Notes under the pieces: generated by a model
Databases searched by the model: none
Seen by the model: only the letters and a program-made list of their open reading frames with translations
What the model was told of the DNA's origin: nothing
From: Lysobacterales bacterium
GTDB taxonomy: Bacteria; Pseudomonadota; Gammaproteobacteria; Xanthomonadales; Ahniellaceae
Direction: 5' to 3'
NCBI GenBank assembly: GCA_016182785.1
Contig: JACPFU010000003.1
Location: forward strand, 1-64,000
Length of the DNA: 64,000 nucleotides
Program-made: the position numbers and the translations under genes
In this document: positions 42,366 to 52,200 of the stretch, piece by piece
How positions within the stretch are numbered: position 1 is the stretch's first letter
Layout of the letters: each line of letters starts with the position of its first letter

Positions 42366-45300
42366 TTACAGCCCGGTTTCGAAGCCGTCGAGGAACAGCA
42401 CGCCGCAGGCGATGGTCTGGCAGCGCGGCCAGCTGATGTTGCTCACGCTGATGTCGTCGACCCAGAAGCCGACGTTGGCGCTGCCGGTATCGGTGACCAC
42501 GCGCCAGCGCAGGCGCACGGTGTTGCCGGCGAACGCGCCGAGGTTGACCACCGCATTGCGCCAGGTGGTCTGCGCGCCCGACCAGGCCATGCGTCCCGGC
42601 GCGGTGTTGTTCTCGAACAGCGGGCCGTCGTAGGGCACCGAGCTGAGCGTGCCGATGTCGACCCATTCGCCCGGCGCGATTTCCATTTCGAGCAGGGCGC
42701 CGTCCCAATACTGGCTGGCGTCGCCTTCGAGGTCGTAGCGCAGCCAGAAGCTGAGACTGGAGGTCGCGCTCAAGGTGATCGGCGGCGAGATCAGCGACTT
42801 GTCGGAATAGCCGTCGGTGTTCGGCGCGAACCAGCTCGACACGCCGCTGTGCACCTGGGTGCCGCTGCGCGCGAAGCCCTGGCTCGACACCCGCAGTTCG
42901 GTGCTGAACGCGGTGATGGTGTCCTCGGCGCCTTCGTTGAGCACGCTGCTGCCGACATCGCGGTTCGGGTTCAGGGTCAGCGCCTGCACGTCGCTGCTGG
43001 CGCCGGAGCTGATCGTCGCGCTCAGGTTCAGGCTGGCGAAGCACTGGGTGCCGCCGTTGAGGCTGGCGTTGAAGTTGCGTGTGACTTCGGCGCCGGGTGC
43101 GATGTCGCCATAGGCTTGCGGCGCGGCGCTGACGGTGAGCCCGGCGGAACCGGAGCTCAGCGCCACCGAGACCGCGAACATCGTCTGCGTGCCGTGGTTG
43201 CGCACGCCGACCACCAGGTCGGCGCTCTCGCTGCTGTCGAGCACGCCATCGGCATCGCAGCCGCTGGCGGAATCATCGACCGCGGTGATCGAGGCGGTGC
43301 CCGGGAAACGCGTCACCTTGTAGATGCCGCGGCCATGGGTGCCGGCCCACATCACGTCATTGGTTGCCCACACCAGTTGCATCACGCGGGTATAGGCCAG
43401 GCCGAAGTAGAAGCGCTGCCACAGGTAGCTGCCGACGTTGTTGCCTTCGGTGGTCCACAGCCCGAGTTCGCTGCCGAGCCAGAGGCGGTCGGAGCTGACC
43501 GGGTCGACGGTGACGCTGAACATCGGGATGCCCGGCAGGCCCGCGTGGATCGAGGTCCACGAGCTGCCGCCATTGGTCGACTTCCAGACGCGGTTGGTGG
43601 CGTAGTCGGCCAGGGTGACGTAGAGCGTGTTGCCGGTTGCGTCATGCGGATCGACCTCGATCCAGGTCACGTCCGATCCGGCCCAGGTGGCGTCGTGGAT
43701 CGGCGTCCAGGTCGACGCCGCGGCCAGCGTATTGGCGCGGTACAGGCCGCCCGCAGCGGTGCCGGCGTAGGCGATGCTGGTCGAATGCGGGCTGTAGGCG
43801 AGCGCCGAGACCGCGCCGTTGAGCACGCCGGAGAGGTCGCTGAAGCTGGCGCCGGCGATGCTGCGGATGTTGCTCGACGCGTAGACGCGCGTGGTGCCGA
43901 CGAGCATGCGGTTGCCGTCGTTGGCGTCGAGCGTGAACGGCGTGATGAACGGCGCGCCGGTGGTGTCCGGCAGGGTGATGTCGGCCGCGCTGGTTCCGCC
44001 ATTGGCAGAACCGAACAGCCCGCCATTCGGCGTGGCGCCGTAGATGTAGTTGGGCTGTTGCTGGTCCCAGGCCGAGTAGCCGCCGTCGCCGCCGGCCCAC
44101 TCCAGCCACAGCGCGCGGTCGCCGAAGAACAGGTGCGAGCCGTTGTCCTGGGTGCCGCCGATGACGCCGCGGCCGTTCGGATGCGCGGCGATGCCGTAGT
44201 ACTGCGCGACGCGCAGGTCGTTGTTGAGGCTGCTCCAGGTCTCGCCGTTGTCGGTCGACTTGAACAGGCCGCCGTCGCAGCCGATGAACACGGTCGCGGC
44301 GTTGTTCGGATCGAATGCGATGACGTGCAGGTCGGCATGCACGTAGTCGTTCGGGAACTGGCCGACGCCGGGGTTCCAGAAGGTCTTCTTGGTGATGACC
44401 GCGCCGCTGTCGCTGCTCTTGTACATGTCGACGGCGCCGGCGTAGACCGTCGCCGAGTCACCGGGCTTCACGCCCATGATCAGGTCGTACCAGCCCTGGC
44501 GCTCGATGAAGGCGGTGTTGCTCGCGGTCTTGACGAAAGCGGCGCCGCCGGCCGGCGAACGCCACAGGCCGCGCGTGGTGCTGGCAGTGCTCGCGATCGC
44601 GGCGTAGACCACGCCGTCGCTGCCGATGCCAAGTTCGATGCGGCCGAGGTCGCTGTCCGCGGGCAGGCCCTGGGTCGCGTTCAGCTCGGTGAAGCTGGCG
44701 CCATCATCATTCGACAGGTAGACGCGGCGCGTCGCCGCGGCGCTGCCGTAATGCACCGCATAGAGCCGGTGCGCGCCGGGCGTGGCCACGCTCGGGTCGA
44801 GCTTGAGATCGACGAAGCCGCGACTGGATTCGGTGACGCTGGTGGTGCGGTCGGTCCACACCGGCACCGGCACGGTGAAGTCGTCGGTGCCCCAGATGCC
44901 GCTGCGCGTGGCGACCAGCAACTTGGTCGTGCCGGGAATGCGCGCGATGCGATTGACGTACAGGAAACTGCTGTTGTTGGTGCCGGGGAGCTGCGACCAG
45001 GTGTCGCCGAAATCGTTGCTCACGAACACGCCGAGGCCTTGCGCGGCGTCGATGTTGAAGAAGCCCTCGCCGGTGCCGACGAAGACGCGGGCATCGGTGT
45101 CCGGGTCGATCAGCATCGAACCGACCGCGAGCGACGGCAGGAAGTCGTTGGACGGCGCCCAGGTGGTGCCGCCATTGGTGGACTTCCAGATGCCGCCGGC
45201 GACGCTGCCGACCAGCATGTGATTGCTGTTGCTCGGGCGGATCACCATGCCGCGCAGGCGGCCGCCGAAATTGCCGGGACCGTAGCTCTCGATGCGCACG

Positions 45301-45560
45301 TTCGGCAGCGGGGCGCTGGTCGGGGCTTGCGCTTCGCGTGCCTCGATCGCCTGCATCGCCTCGAAGTTCAACTGTGCCGCGGTCTTGCCGCTGTCCGTTT
45401 CATGCAACCCGGCCCAGTACGCTGCGGCCGCATCGGGCTGGTCGTAGCGTTTGCCGCCCTTGCTGTCCGCATCCGCGTCCGCGCGCAGGTTGGACACGTT
45501 GCTGCACGCCGCCGCTGCCAGCAGCACCGGCACCAGAACCACACGAATCAGGAATTTCAT
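42366..45560 (-). CDS. BNR/Asp-box repeat lipoprotein with FLDGFE tail
   Basis: A 1064-residue exported protein. The N-terminal signal ends in LLAAAAC, giving lipid-modified Cys19. Residues about 90-740 form beta-propeller blades marked by Asp-box turns (KSTNGGTTW, SNDFGDTWSQL, KSTDNGETWSSL, KSTNGGSSWTSI), as in sialidases and VPS10-type propellers. A beta-sandwich region with a CARDB-like segment (DGVLDSSESADLVVGVRNHGTQ) and a jelly-roll (SLSFWLRYDLEGD...) follow. The end, CGVLFLDGFETGL, is the FxDGFE tail plus three residues. Likely a surface protein; ligand unknown. TAGCAT-GCGCGC about 27 nt upstream may be its -10 region. Confidence 0.87.
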   Translation of the reverse strand: MKFLIRVVLVPVLLAAAACSNVSNLRADADADSKGGKRYDQPDAAAAYWAGLHETDSGKTAAQLNFEAMQAIEAREAQAPTSAPLPNVRIESYGPGNFGGRLRGMVIRPSNSNHMLVGSVAGGIWKSTNGGTTWAPSNDFLPSLAVGSMLIDPDTDARVFVGTGEGFFNIDAAQGLGVFVSNDFGDTWSQLPGTNNSSFLYVNRIARIPGTTKLLVATRSGIWGTDDFTVPVPVWTDRTTSVTESSRGFVDLKLDPSVATPGAHRLYAVHYGSAAATRRVYLSNDDGASFTELNATQGLPADSDLGRIELGIGSDGVVYAAIASTASTTRGLWRSPAGGAAFVKTASNTAFIERQGWYDLIMGVKPGDSATVYAGAVDMYKSSDSGAVITKKTFWNPGVGQFPNDYVHADLHVIAFDPNNAATVFIGCDGGLFKSTDNGETWSSLNNDLRVAQYYGIAAHPNGRGVIGGTQDNGSHLFFGDRALWLEWAGGDGGYSAWDQQQPNYIYGATPNGGLFGSANGGTSAADITLPDTTGAPFITPFTLDANDGNRMLVGTTRVYASSNIRSIAGASFSDLSGVLNGAVSALAYSPHSTSIAYAGTAAGGLYRANTLAAASTWTPIHDATWAGSDVTWIEVDPHDATGNTLYVTLADYATNRVWKSTNGGSSWTSIHAGLPGIPMFSVTVDPVSSDRLWLGSELGLWTTEGNNVGSYLWQRFYFGLAYTRVMQLVWATNDVMWAGTHGRGIYKVTRFPGTASITAVDDSASGCDADGVLDSSESADLVVGVRNHGTQTMFAVSVALSSGSAGLTVSAAPQAYGDIAPGAEVTRNFNASLNGGTQCFASLNLSATISSGASSDVQALTLNPNRDVGSSVLNEGAEDTITAFSTELRVSSQGFARSGTQVHSGVSSWFAPNTDGYSDKSLISPPITLSATSSLSFWLRYDLEGDASQYWDGALLEMEIAPGEWVDIGTLSSVPYDGPLFENNTAPGRMAWSGAQTTWRNAVVNLGAFAGNTVRLRWRVVTDTGSANVGFWVDDISVSNISWPRCQTIACGVLFLDGFETGL

Positions 45561-45711
45561 CGACCGCTCCCCCTTGACGAGGCGCGCATGCTAGCGAATC
45601 GCGAGCGGCGCTGCTGGCGCGGCGTGACCAACGGTGGCCGGGAGCGGGTCCGCCCGAACTGCGGCTGCCGCGCTGGCGCCACTCCCTGGCGCCGCGTGCG
45701 CTTCCGCCGTG

Positions 45712-46665
45712 TTACTCGAAGCCGTCGTCGTGCAGCAGGTCGCCGACGATGTGGATCTGCATCGCCGTCTGGTCATAGGCGTAGCCGTTGCCGCCATGGC
45801 CGATGGTGAAATCGAGGGTGTCGCCGGCGTTGAGGTCGAGGTGCAAGTCGAACGCCTGCGGCACGTTGTAGCCGACGTTCGCGGAAAACACCTCGGTTCC
45901 GTTGTGCAGCACGGCGCCATCGGAAGTGGTCGGTTGCGGATCGGAGCCGGTGAAGTCGCCGTACACGTGGTAGGCGGTGGTCGCCGGCGCGACGAAGCGG
46001 ATCACGGCGTTGGAGCCGTCGTTCGCCGGGTGTCCGCCGATGGCCCCCGCTGGCCAGACCCAAGTGGACTCGCCGCTGCAAGGCGTGCTGTTGCGATTGC
46101 GCCCGACTGCGGGCACATCATTGCCGTTGCGCAACCAGACGTGCAGGCAGCCGGTGCCGCCGCCGCTGCGCACCGGCGGTTGCGTGATCAGGTTGAAGGC
46201 GCTGGTGCGCGATGCGGCCCAGCCGATCTGCCAGGGACCGTTCGGGTTGCTGGTGTGGGCGAAGTCGCGCCCGGCCTGATGGTCGTGGCGATACAGGAAT
46301 GCGTCGCTGACCAGGATCGGTCCGCCCAGCTTGTTCACCACCACATTTACCGCACCCGAGCGCGCGCGCGGTGGCACGGTCACTTCGATATCGTGCTGCG
46401 CATTGGCGACGATCGTCGCCGGCACGCCACCGATGCTCACCGTGGTGTTGGCGATGTCGGTGCCGATGTCGGTGCCGAAGATCACCACGGTGCTGCCACC
46501 ACCGACATGCGCGGCACTCGGATAGACCGAAGGCGGCGGCGGCCCGCCGGCAAGTGCGGCACCGGCAACGCACAGGCCGGCCAGTAGCGACAGCGACACC
46601 GCGTTTCGGCTGCGGCGCACGGTCGGGGACGCGCAAACTTCCGCGGCGTGCTGGGTCTGGTTCAT
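45712..46665 (-). CDS. Secreted IPT/TIG domain protein with HDDGFE tail
   Basis: A 317-residue protein started at the ATG at 46665, which has AGGAGA 8 nt upstream. A signal peptide ends near AALAG (about 39). Residues about 40-125 form an IPT/TIG domain (PSAAHVGGGSTVVIFGTDIGTD, TTVSIGGVPATIVANAQHDIEVTVPP, SGAVNVVVNKLGG). The C-terminal half is a beta-sandwich with a Tyr/Gly-rich closing strand, ending VGDLLHDDGFE. It follows the BNR lipoprotein gene on the same strand in reverse order of transcription, so the two may be functionally linked. Probably extracellular. Confidence 0.8.
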   Translation of the reverse strand: MNQTQHAAEVCASPTVRRSRNAVSLSLLAGLCVAGAALAGGPPPPSVYPSAAHVGGGSTVVIFGTDIGTDIANTTVSIGGVPATIVANAQHDIEVTVPPRARSGAVNVVVNKLGGPILVSDAFLYRHDHQAGRDFAHTSNPNGPWQIGWAASRTSAFNLITQPPVRSGGGTGCLHVWLRNGNDVPAVGRNRNSTPCSGESTWVWPAGAIGGHPANDGSNAVIRFVAPATTAYHVYGDFTGSDPQPTTSDGAVLHNGTEVFSANVGYNVPQAFDLHLDLNAGDTLDFTIGHGGNGYAYDQTAMQIHIVGDLLHDDGFE

Positions 46666-46745
46666 GACGGCAATCTCCTGTGGCGGCGGGGGGCACTGCA
46701 ATACGCACGGTTTGGAATGCTAACCGCTCATCGCCCGGGCATCAT

Positions 46746-47609
46746 TCATCGCGCTCGCGATCGGATCGCGGCGGCAAAGGCGGGGTCGCTGGCGTGGCGC
46801 AATGCCAGATCGTTGATGCGGTGCGCGGCGCGGTAGCGGTCGCGCGGCAGGTCGGTGGCGATCAGGCCGAGGTCGTAGGCGAGGTCGTCGCTGTAGGCCG
46901 GCAGCAGGGTCTTGAAGCTGAAGGGCAGGCGCCCGGGGGCGATCAGGTCGATGTGGTCGACGATGTTGCTGGTGCAGGTGTTGCTCAGCGTGTTGTAGAA
47001 CTCGGGCGCGGCGGCGAGCGCGTTGGCGCGTTCGAGCATGGACACGAACAGCGCGCGCATTTTCGCCGGCGTGGTGCGCACCGGGTACAGGAACACCTGG
47101 TCGCGGCGATGGTTCGCGCGCAGGCCGATCAGATCACGCTCGTCGCCGATCACGTACATCAGTTCGTACTGGCGCAGCAGGCCGAGCCAGGGCGAGAACG
47201 ACTCGCCGCGCTCCTTGCGGATTTCGACCGAGATCGCGACGTACTCGCCTCCGGCAAACCCGAAACTGAGAAAGGTGTGCGCCGGGCCGCGCCAGTCGGC
47301 GAACGGTTCGACGATGAACCACACCGACTCGATCCGGTCGAGCCGGTACTCGCGTTCCTCCCAGCGCGCGTCGAAGTCGCTGGTCGAGCGATAGAAGGCA
47401 TTGCGCACGTTGTGGATGCGCACGGATTCGCCGTCGATGGTTGCGGTGGCGAGCTTGGCCTGGTCCGCTGCCCATTCGCGTTCGTTGGAGGGACGGAATG
47501 CCGCGACCAGCGCCAGCCATGCCGCGACCAGGCCGATGCCCGCGCGCAGCAGCAGGCTGCGCCGGGGTTCGGGCGGTCCAGGCATCGGGTTGGGCGTGGT
47601 GCTGTTCAT
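46746..47609 (-). CDS. DUF4105 domain protein
   Basis: A 287-residue protein with a membrane segment near the N-terminus (about 19-40). The DUF4105 core includes VRIHNVRNAFYRSTSDFDARWEEREYRLDRIESVWFIVEPF, HTFLSFGFAGGEYVAISVEIRKE and YNTLSNTCTSNIVDHI. The conserved Cys in NTCTSNI and the His in HTFLSFGF suggest a cysteine-peptidase-like site. Function not established. Its ATG overlaps the stop of the M20 peptidase gene by four bases, so they form an operon. Confidence 0.85.
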   Translation of the reverse strand: MNSTTPNPMPGPPEPRRSLLLRAGIGLVAAWLALVAAFRPSNEREWAADQAKLATATIDGESVRIHNVRNAFYRSTSDFDARWEEREYRLDRIESVWFIVEPFADWRGPAHTFLSFGFAGGEYVAISVEIRKERGESFSPWLGLLRQYELMYVIGDERDLIGLRANHRRDQVFLYPVRTTPAKMRALFVSMLERANALAAAPEFYNTLSNTCTSNIVDHIDLIAPGRLPFSFKTLLPAYSDDLAYDLGLIATDLPRDRYRAAHRINDLALRHASDPAFAAAIRSRAR

Positions 47610-49066
47610 CCGCGCTCCCGCAGCAGCAGCGCGTAGAAGCGCACCATGCGCAGGTACTCGGCGAGCGGGATGCGTTCGTCGTTGCCGTGAAAGCTCGCGA
47701 TCAGCTCGGGGCTGAGTGTCGCGGGCAGGAAGCGATAGAGCTTGGGCGTCAGCGCGGCGTAGTGGCGGGCGTCGGTGCCGCCCGAGCTGACGAAGGGTGC
47801 GACCACCAGTTCGGCCTCGGGCGATACCCGCCGCAGCACCGACTCGATCTGCGCGAAGGCGGCATCGTCCCAGGGCGCGGCCTGGGCGGTCGGCTCGCTG
47901 TGGAAGTCGTCGAGCGCCTCGATCTGGACCTGGTCATCGGCGACGACGCGACGCACATGCGCGAGCACGCCGGCGACGCTGTCGCCCATGCGGATGCGGA
48001 AATTGACCACGGCCTCGGCCTGTTGCGCGAGCACGTTGTCCTTGACGCCGGCGCGGAACAGGGTCGGTGCCGTGGTCGTGCGCTGGGTGGCATCGCTGAC
48101 CGCGGACTTCGCGAACTGCCGGCTGACCAGCGGCGCGGTCAGCCACAGGTTCGCGAGCACCATGCGTTGCAGCGGATCGACCTGGGGCGCGATGCGGCGC
48201 AGCAGTTCGCGCTGCACGTCGGTGAGCGCCGCGTCCGGGCGCTCGGCTTCGAGCCTCGCCACCGCCGCCGCCAGGCGGCCGATCGCGGTTTGCCGCGGCG
48301 GCATCGACGAGTGCCCGCCCGCGTCCTGCGTGCTCAGGCGCACGCTCAGATATCCCTTCTCGGCGACGCCGATGGTCGCGAGCGGCAGGCGCGTGCCGGG
48401 AATGGCGCCGATGGTGATCGCGCCGCCCTCATCGAGCACGTAGTCGAGCCGCACCGCGCGCGCTGCGAGCAGCTTCGCGATCGCGGCCGCACCGTGCAGG
48501 CCGCTGACTTCCTCGTCCTGGCCGAAGGCGAGGTAGACATCGCAGCGTGGCGCGAATCCGGCGGCGAGCTGCAGTTCGACCGCCTCCAGGATCGCCAGCA
48601 GCGCGCTCTTGTCGTCGATCGCTCCGCGTCCCCAGATGGCGCCGTCGGCGACCACGCCGGCGAACGGCGGATGCGTCCAGCGTGCCTCGGTGCCGGCCTC
48701 GACCGGCACCACGTCCTGGTGCGCCGCCAGCAGCAGCGCCGGGCACTGCTCGCGCCCGCGCCAACGGTAGAGCAGGCCGGCGCCGCCGATCAGCTCGCGT
48801 TCCAGTTGCGAGTGCACGCGCGGGAACTGCGCCTGCAGCAACGCATGCAACTCGTGGAAGCGCTCAAGCCCGGGCGCCTCGGGGGTGGGATTCAGCGTCG
48901 GAATGGCCAGTGCGGCGGCGAGCCTTCGCGCCATCGCGTCGCCATCGAGCTCGGGCCGGAATGGCTCGACCTGCGCCACCGGCGCCGCAACGCGCCAAGC
49001 GTTGAACCCCATCACCACGAGCAGCAGCACGAACACCGCAAGGAGCCACTTCAGGATGCGTGTCAT
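47606..49066 (-). CDS. Membrane-anchored M20 peptidase (PM20D1/Cps1-like)
   Basis: A 486-residue zinc peptidase. A single hydrophobic anchor lies at about 6-24. AAHQDVVP (His116, Asp118), WGRGAIDDK (Asp151) and FGQDEEVSG (Glu185/186) are the M20 metal and catalytic residues. SGGTDARHYA near the C-terminus supplies a further ligand. TxxRWTHPPFAGVVADGAIWGRGA matches the carboxypeptidase S/PM20D1 branch, whose members hydrolyse or form N-acyl amino acids and dipeptides. It may work in the periplasm with secreted proteases, an inference from context only. Confidence 0.9.
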   Translation of the reverse strand: MTRILKWLLAVFVLLLVVMGFNAWRVAAPVAQVEPFRPELDGDAMARRLAAALAIPTLNPTPEAPGLERFHELHALLQAQFPRVHSQLERELIGGAGLLYRWRGREQCPALLLAAHQDVVPVEAGTEARWTHPPFAGVVADGAIWGRGAIDDKSALLAILEAVELQLAAGFAPRCDVYLAFGQDEEVSGLHGAAAIAKLLAARAVRLDYVLDEGGAITIGAIPGTRLPLATIGVAEKGYLSVRLSTQDAGGHSSMPPRQTAIGRLAAAVARLEAERPDAALTDVQRELLRRIAPQVDPLQRMVLANLWLTAPLVSRQFAKSAVSDATQRTTTAPTLFRAGVKDNVLAQQAEAVVNFRIRMGDSVAGVLAHVRRVVADDQVQIEALDDFHSEPTAQAAPWDDAAFAQIESVLRRVSPEAELVVAPFVSSGGTDARHYAALTPKLYRFLPATLSPELIASFHGNDERIPLAEYLRMVRFYALLLRERG

Positions 49067-49227
49067 CGGGTCTCCGGGTTGCGGGCTGGGGCATGCGGCT
49101 CCAGGCATCGACGGCGGATGGTAACGCCGGCGCCATCGCATGCGTGCCTGCCGCAAGCCGGTGAGCGATAGCCGCACAAACGCAGAATTGCGCCGCATTG
49201 GCGCCGCCTTGTGGTTGCGGCTGCGGC

Positions 49228-49233
49228 CATAAT
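49228..49233 (+). promoter_or_regulatory. -10 box CATAAT of the alpha-2-macroglobulin gene
   Basis: CATAAT followed by GCCGGC, 25 nt before the ATG at 49259. A short leader with GAGGGGCGAGG provides a Shine-Dalgarno. The same box-plus-GCCGGC pattern precedes the later kinase gene. Confidence 0.5.
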
Positions 49234-49258
49234 GCCGGCACTTGAGGGGCGAGGCGGT

Positions 49259-52200
49259 ATGGATACGAAGCAATCGTTCGGGCGGCGCGTGCTGGCGGGG
49301 ATCGGTGCGGTGTGGCAGGGGATCGGGCGCATGTTGCGTACGCTCCTCGGCGAATGGGACTACGCGGCGCCGCCGTGGATGCAACGCACGCGCCAGGCGC
49401 TGCTCGCGAATCCGCGGCGCACGTTGAAATACTTGCTGGCGATTGCCGCGGTTGCCGCGTTCGCCTGGTGGTGGGTGCATCGCCCGCAGCCGTACACGCC
49501 GCCCAAGGCGACGTTCTCGTTCCAGACGCCGAGCCTGACCGATTACACGACCACGCCGGCGAAGGTGTCGCCGCTGACGGTGAGCTTCGATCAATCGGTG
49601 GCGCCGCTGAAGGCGCTCGACGGGCCGGCGCGCAGCATCAGCCTGGAGCCCAAGCTCGAAGGCGAGTGGACCTGGCTCAGCGATCGCGAATTGAAGTTCA
49701 TGCCGGCCGGCGACTGGCCGGTGGCGACCGATTTCCATGTGCGCTTCAGCCGCAAGTTCACCTTCGCCAAGCAGGCGCAGTTGCAGCAGTACGAGTTCGA
49801 TTTCAAGACCGCGCCGTTCGCGCTCAGCGTCGCCAGCCAGGAGTTCTATCAGGACCCGATCGACCCGGCCTTGAAGAAGGCGGTGTTCGAGTTGCGCGCC
49901 AGCCATCCGATCGATGCCGGCACTTTCGAGAGCCGGGTGAAGCTGGAGATGCGCGACATGGTCTCGCAGGAGCTGGCGCCGCCGAGCTTCGTCGCCAGCT
50001 ACGACGAGAAGCGCCTGCAGATCACGCTGCAGTCCTCGGCGCTGAGCCTGCCCGACAACGGCGGCCACGTCGCGCTCAGCGTCGCCGAAGGCGTGCAGTC
50101 GATGCTGGGTGGCGTCGGCACCGAGGGCGTGGTCAGCGCCGCGGTCGATCTGCCGGCACGCTTCAGCCTGGCGGTGTCGAGCGCCAGTGCGTTCATCGTC
50201 GACAACGCCGCCGGTACGCCCGAGCAGATGCTGTTGATCGAGATGAACCAGGACGTGCGTGACGCCGATCTCGCCGATGTGCTCGACGCGGTGCTGCTGC
50301 CCAAGCTGCATCCGGAGATGAAGCGCAACCAGAAGCGCTACGGCGAATACCTGCCCTACGAGTGGGACCTCGGCGAAGTGTCCGAAGCGCTGCTCGCGAG
50401 CGCGACGCCAGTGGCGTTGACCTTGGTCGCCGGAGAGCGCGACGTTGCCGGCGCGCACAGCTTCCGCTTCCAGGCCGAGCCCGGTCGGCGCCTGTACGTG
50501 CGCGTGAAGAAAGGGCTGAGCTCGTTCGGCGGGTTCCGTTCGGGCAAGGACTACGCCAACGTGGTGCCGGCGCCCGACTACCCGAAGCTGGTGCGCTTCG
50601 TCGGCGACGGCGCGCTGTTGTCGCTGCGCGGCGAACAGCGGGTGACGCTGGCGCTGCGCAACGTGCGCGAGGTCGAGCTGACGGTGGCGCGGGTGCCGCT
50701 CGACGAGCTCCACCATCTGGCGCAGTTCAACCGTGCCGGCATGAAGTCGCCGAAGCTCGGCGAAATGAGTGCCGATGACCTCAGCGAACGCTTCCGCGAA
50801 CGCATCCTGGTGCCCGAGATGGCGGCAGGCGAGGTGCACTACGAAGGCGTCGACCTCGGCAAGCACTGGAGCGACGCCGCCAAGGGCATCTTCCTGCTCA
50901 GCGTGCGCGAAATCGCGCATGGCGAAGATCTGGGCTCGCAGCCGCCGCAGCAGTTCAAGAACAGCTACGAGTACTACGACGAGTGGGAAGCGGAAGGCAG
51001 CGAACTCAGCGACCAGCGCATGGTGGTGCTGACCGACCTCGGCATGATCGCCAAGCGCACGCTCGATCAAGGTCGCGATGTGTTCGTGCAGCAGTTGCTC
51101 GGCGGCGACTCGGCGGCGAATGCGAAGGTCAGCGTGATTGCGCGCAACGGCAGCACCCTGGTCAGTGCCGTCGCCGATGCGAGCGGACACGCGCGACTGC
51201 CGGATCTTCGCGATTTCCGCAACGAGCAGGCGCCGGTGCTGGTGCTCGCCGAAAGCGGCGACGACGCCACCTTCCTGCCGCTGAACGATGGCGAGCGCCA
51301 GCTCGACTACTCGCGTTTCGATACCGGTGGCGAGTCCGAGTCGAACTCCGGCGCGTCGCTGCGCGCGCACCTGTTCTCCGATCGCGGCATGTACCGCCCG
51401 GGTGACAGCGCGCACATCGGCATGATCGTGCGCAGCGCCGACTGGCGCGCATTGACGCCTGGCCTGCCGCTGCGCGCGCGCGTCACCGACGCCCGTGGCG
51501 GCATGGTCAAGACGCAGCGCTATGCGCTCGATGACAACGGTTTCATGGAGCTCGACATCGCCATCGGCGAAGTCGCGCCAACCGGCGTCTGGACGATCGT
51601 GCTGGAACGCATCGAGGAGCATCCGGAGCGCGAGCCGCGCTACTACCCGATCAGCCAGACCAGCATCCGCGTCAAGGAATTCCTGCCCGACCGCATGAAG
51701 CTGAAGGCGACCCTGTCGAGCAGTTCGCCCGAAGGCTGGGTGCATCCGGACGAGCTGTCGGTGCAGCTGCAGGCCGACAATCTGATCGGCACGCCGGCGC
51801 AGCACCGTCGCGCCACCGGCAAGCTCTGGCTGACGCCGACGGTGCCGAGTTTTGCGCGCTATCCCGACTACGTGTTCTTCGACCAGCGCAACGACAGCGG
51901 CGCGCAGGAGCTCGAACTCGGCGACCAGGAAACCGACGACCAGGGCCAGGCCAGTTTCGATCTCGGCCTGCGCAACGTGTCGGCGCCGACCTTCAGCATG
52001 AACCTGCTGACCGAGGTGTTCGAGGCCGATGGCGGGCGCTCGGTGACCACCACGGTGCAGAGCCTGGTATCGCGCCAGCCCTATCTGATCGGCCTGCGCA
52101 GCGTCGACGCGCTCGGCTACGTGAAGCGCGGTGCGAAGCGTGAACTCGACGTGCTCGCGCTCGCCGGCAACGGTCGCCCGACCGCGGCCGATGGATTGAA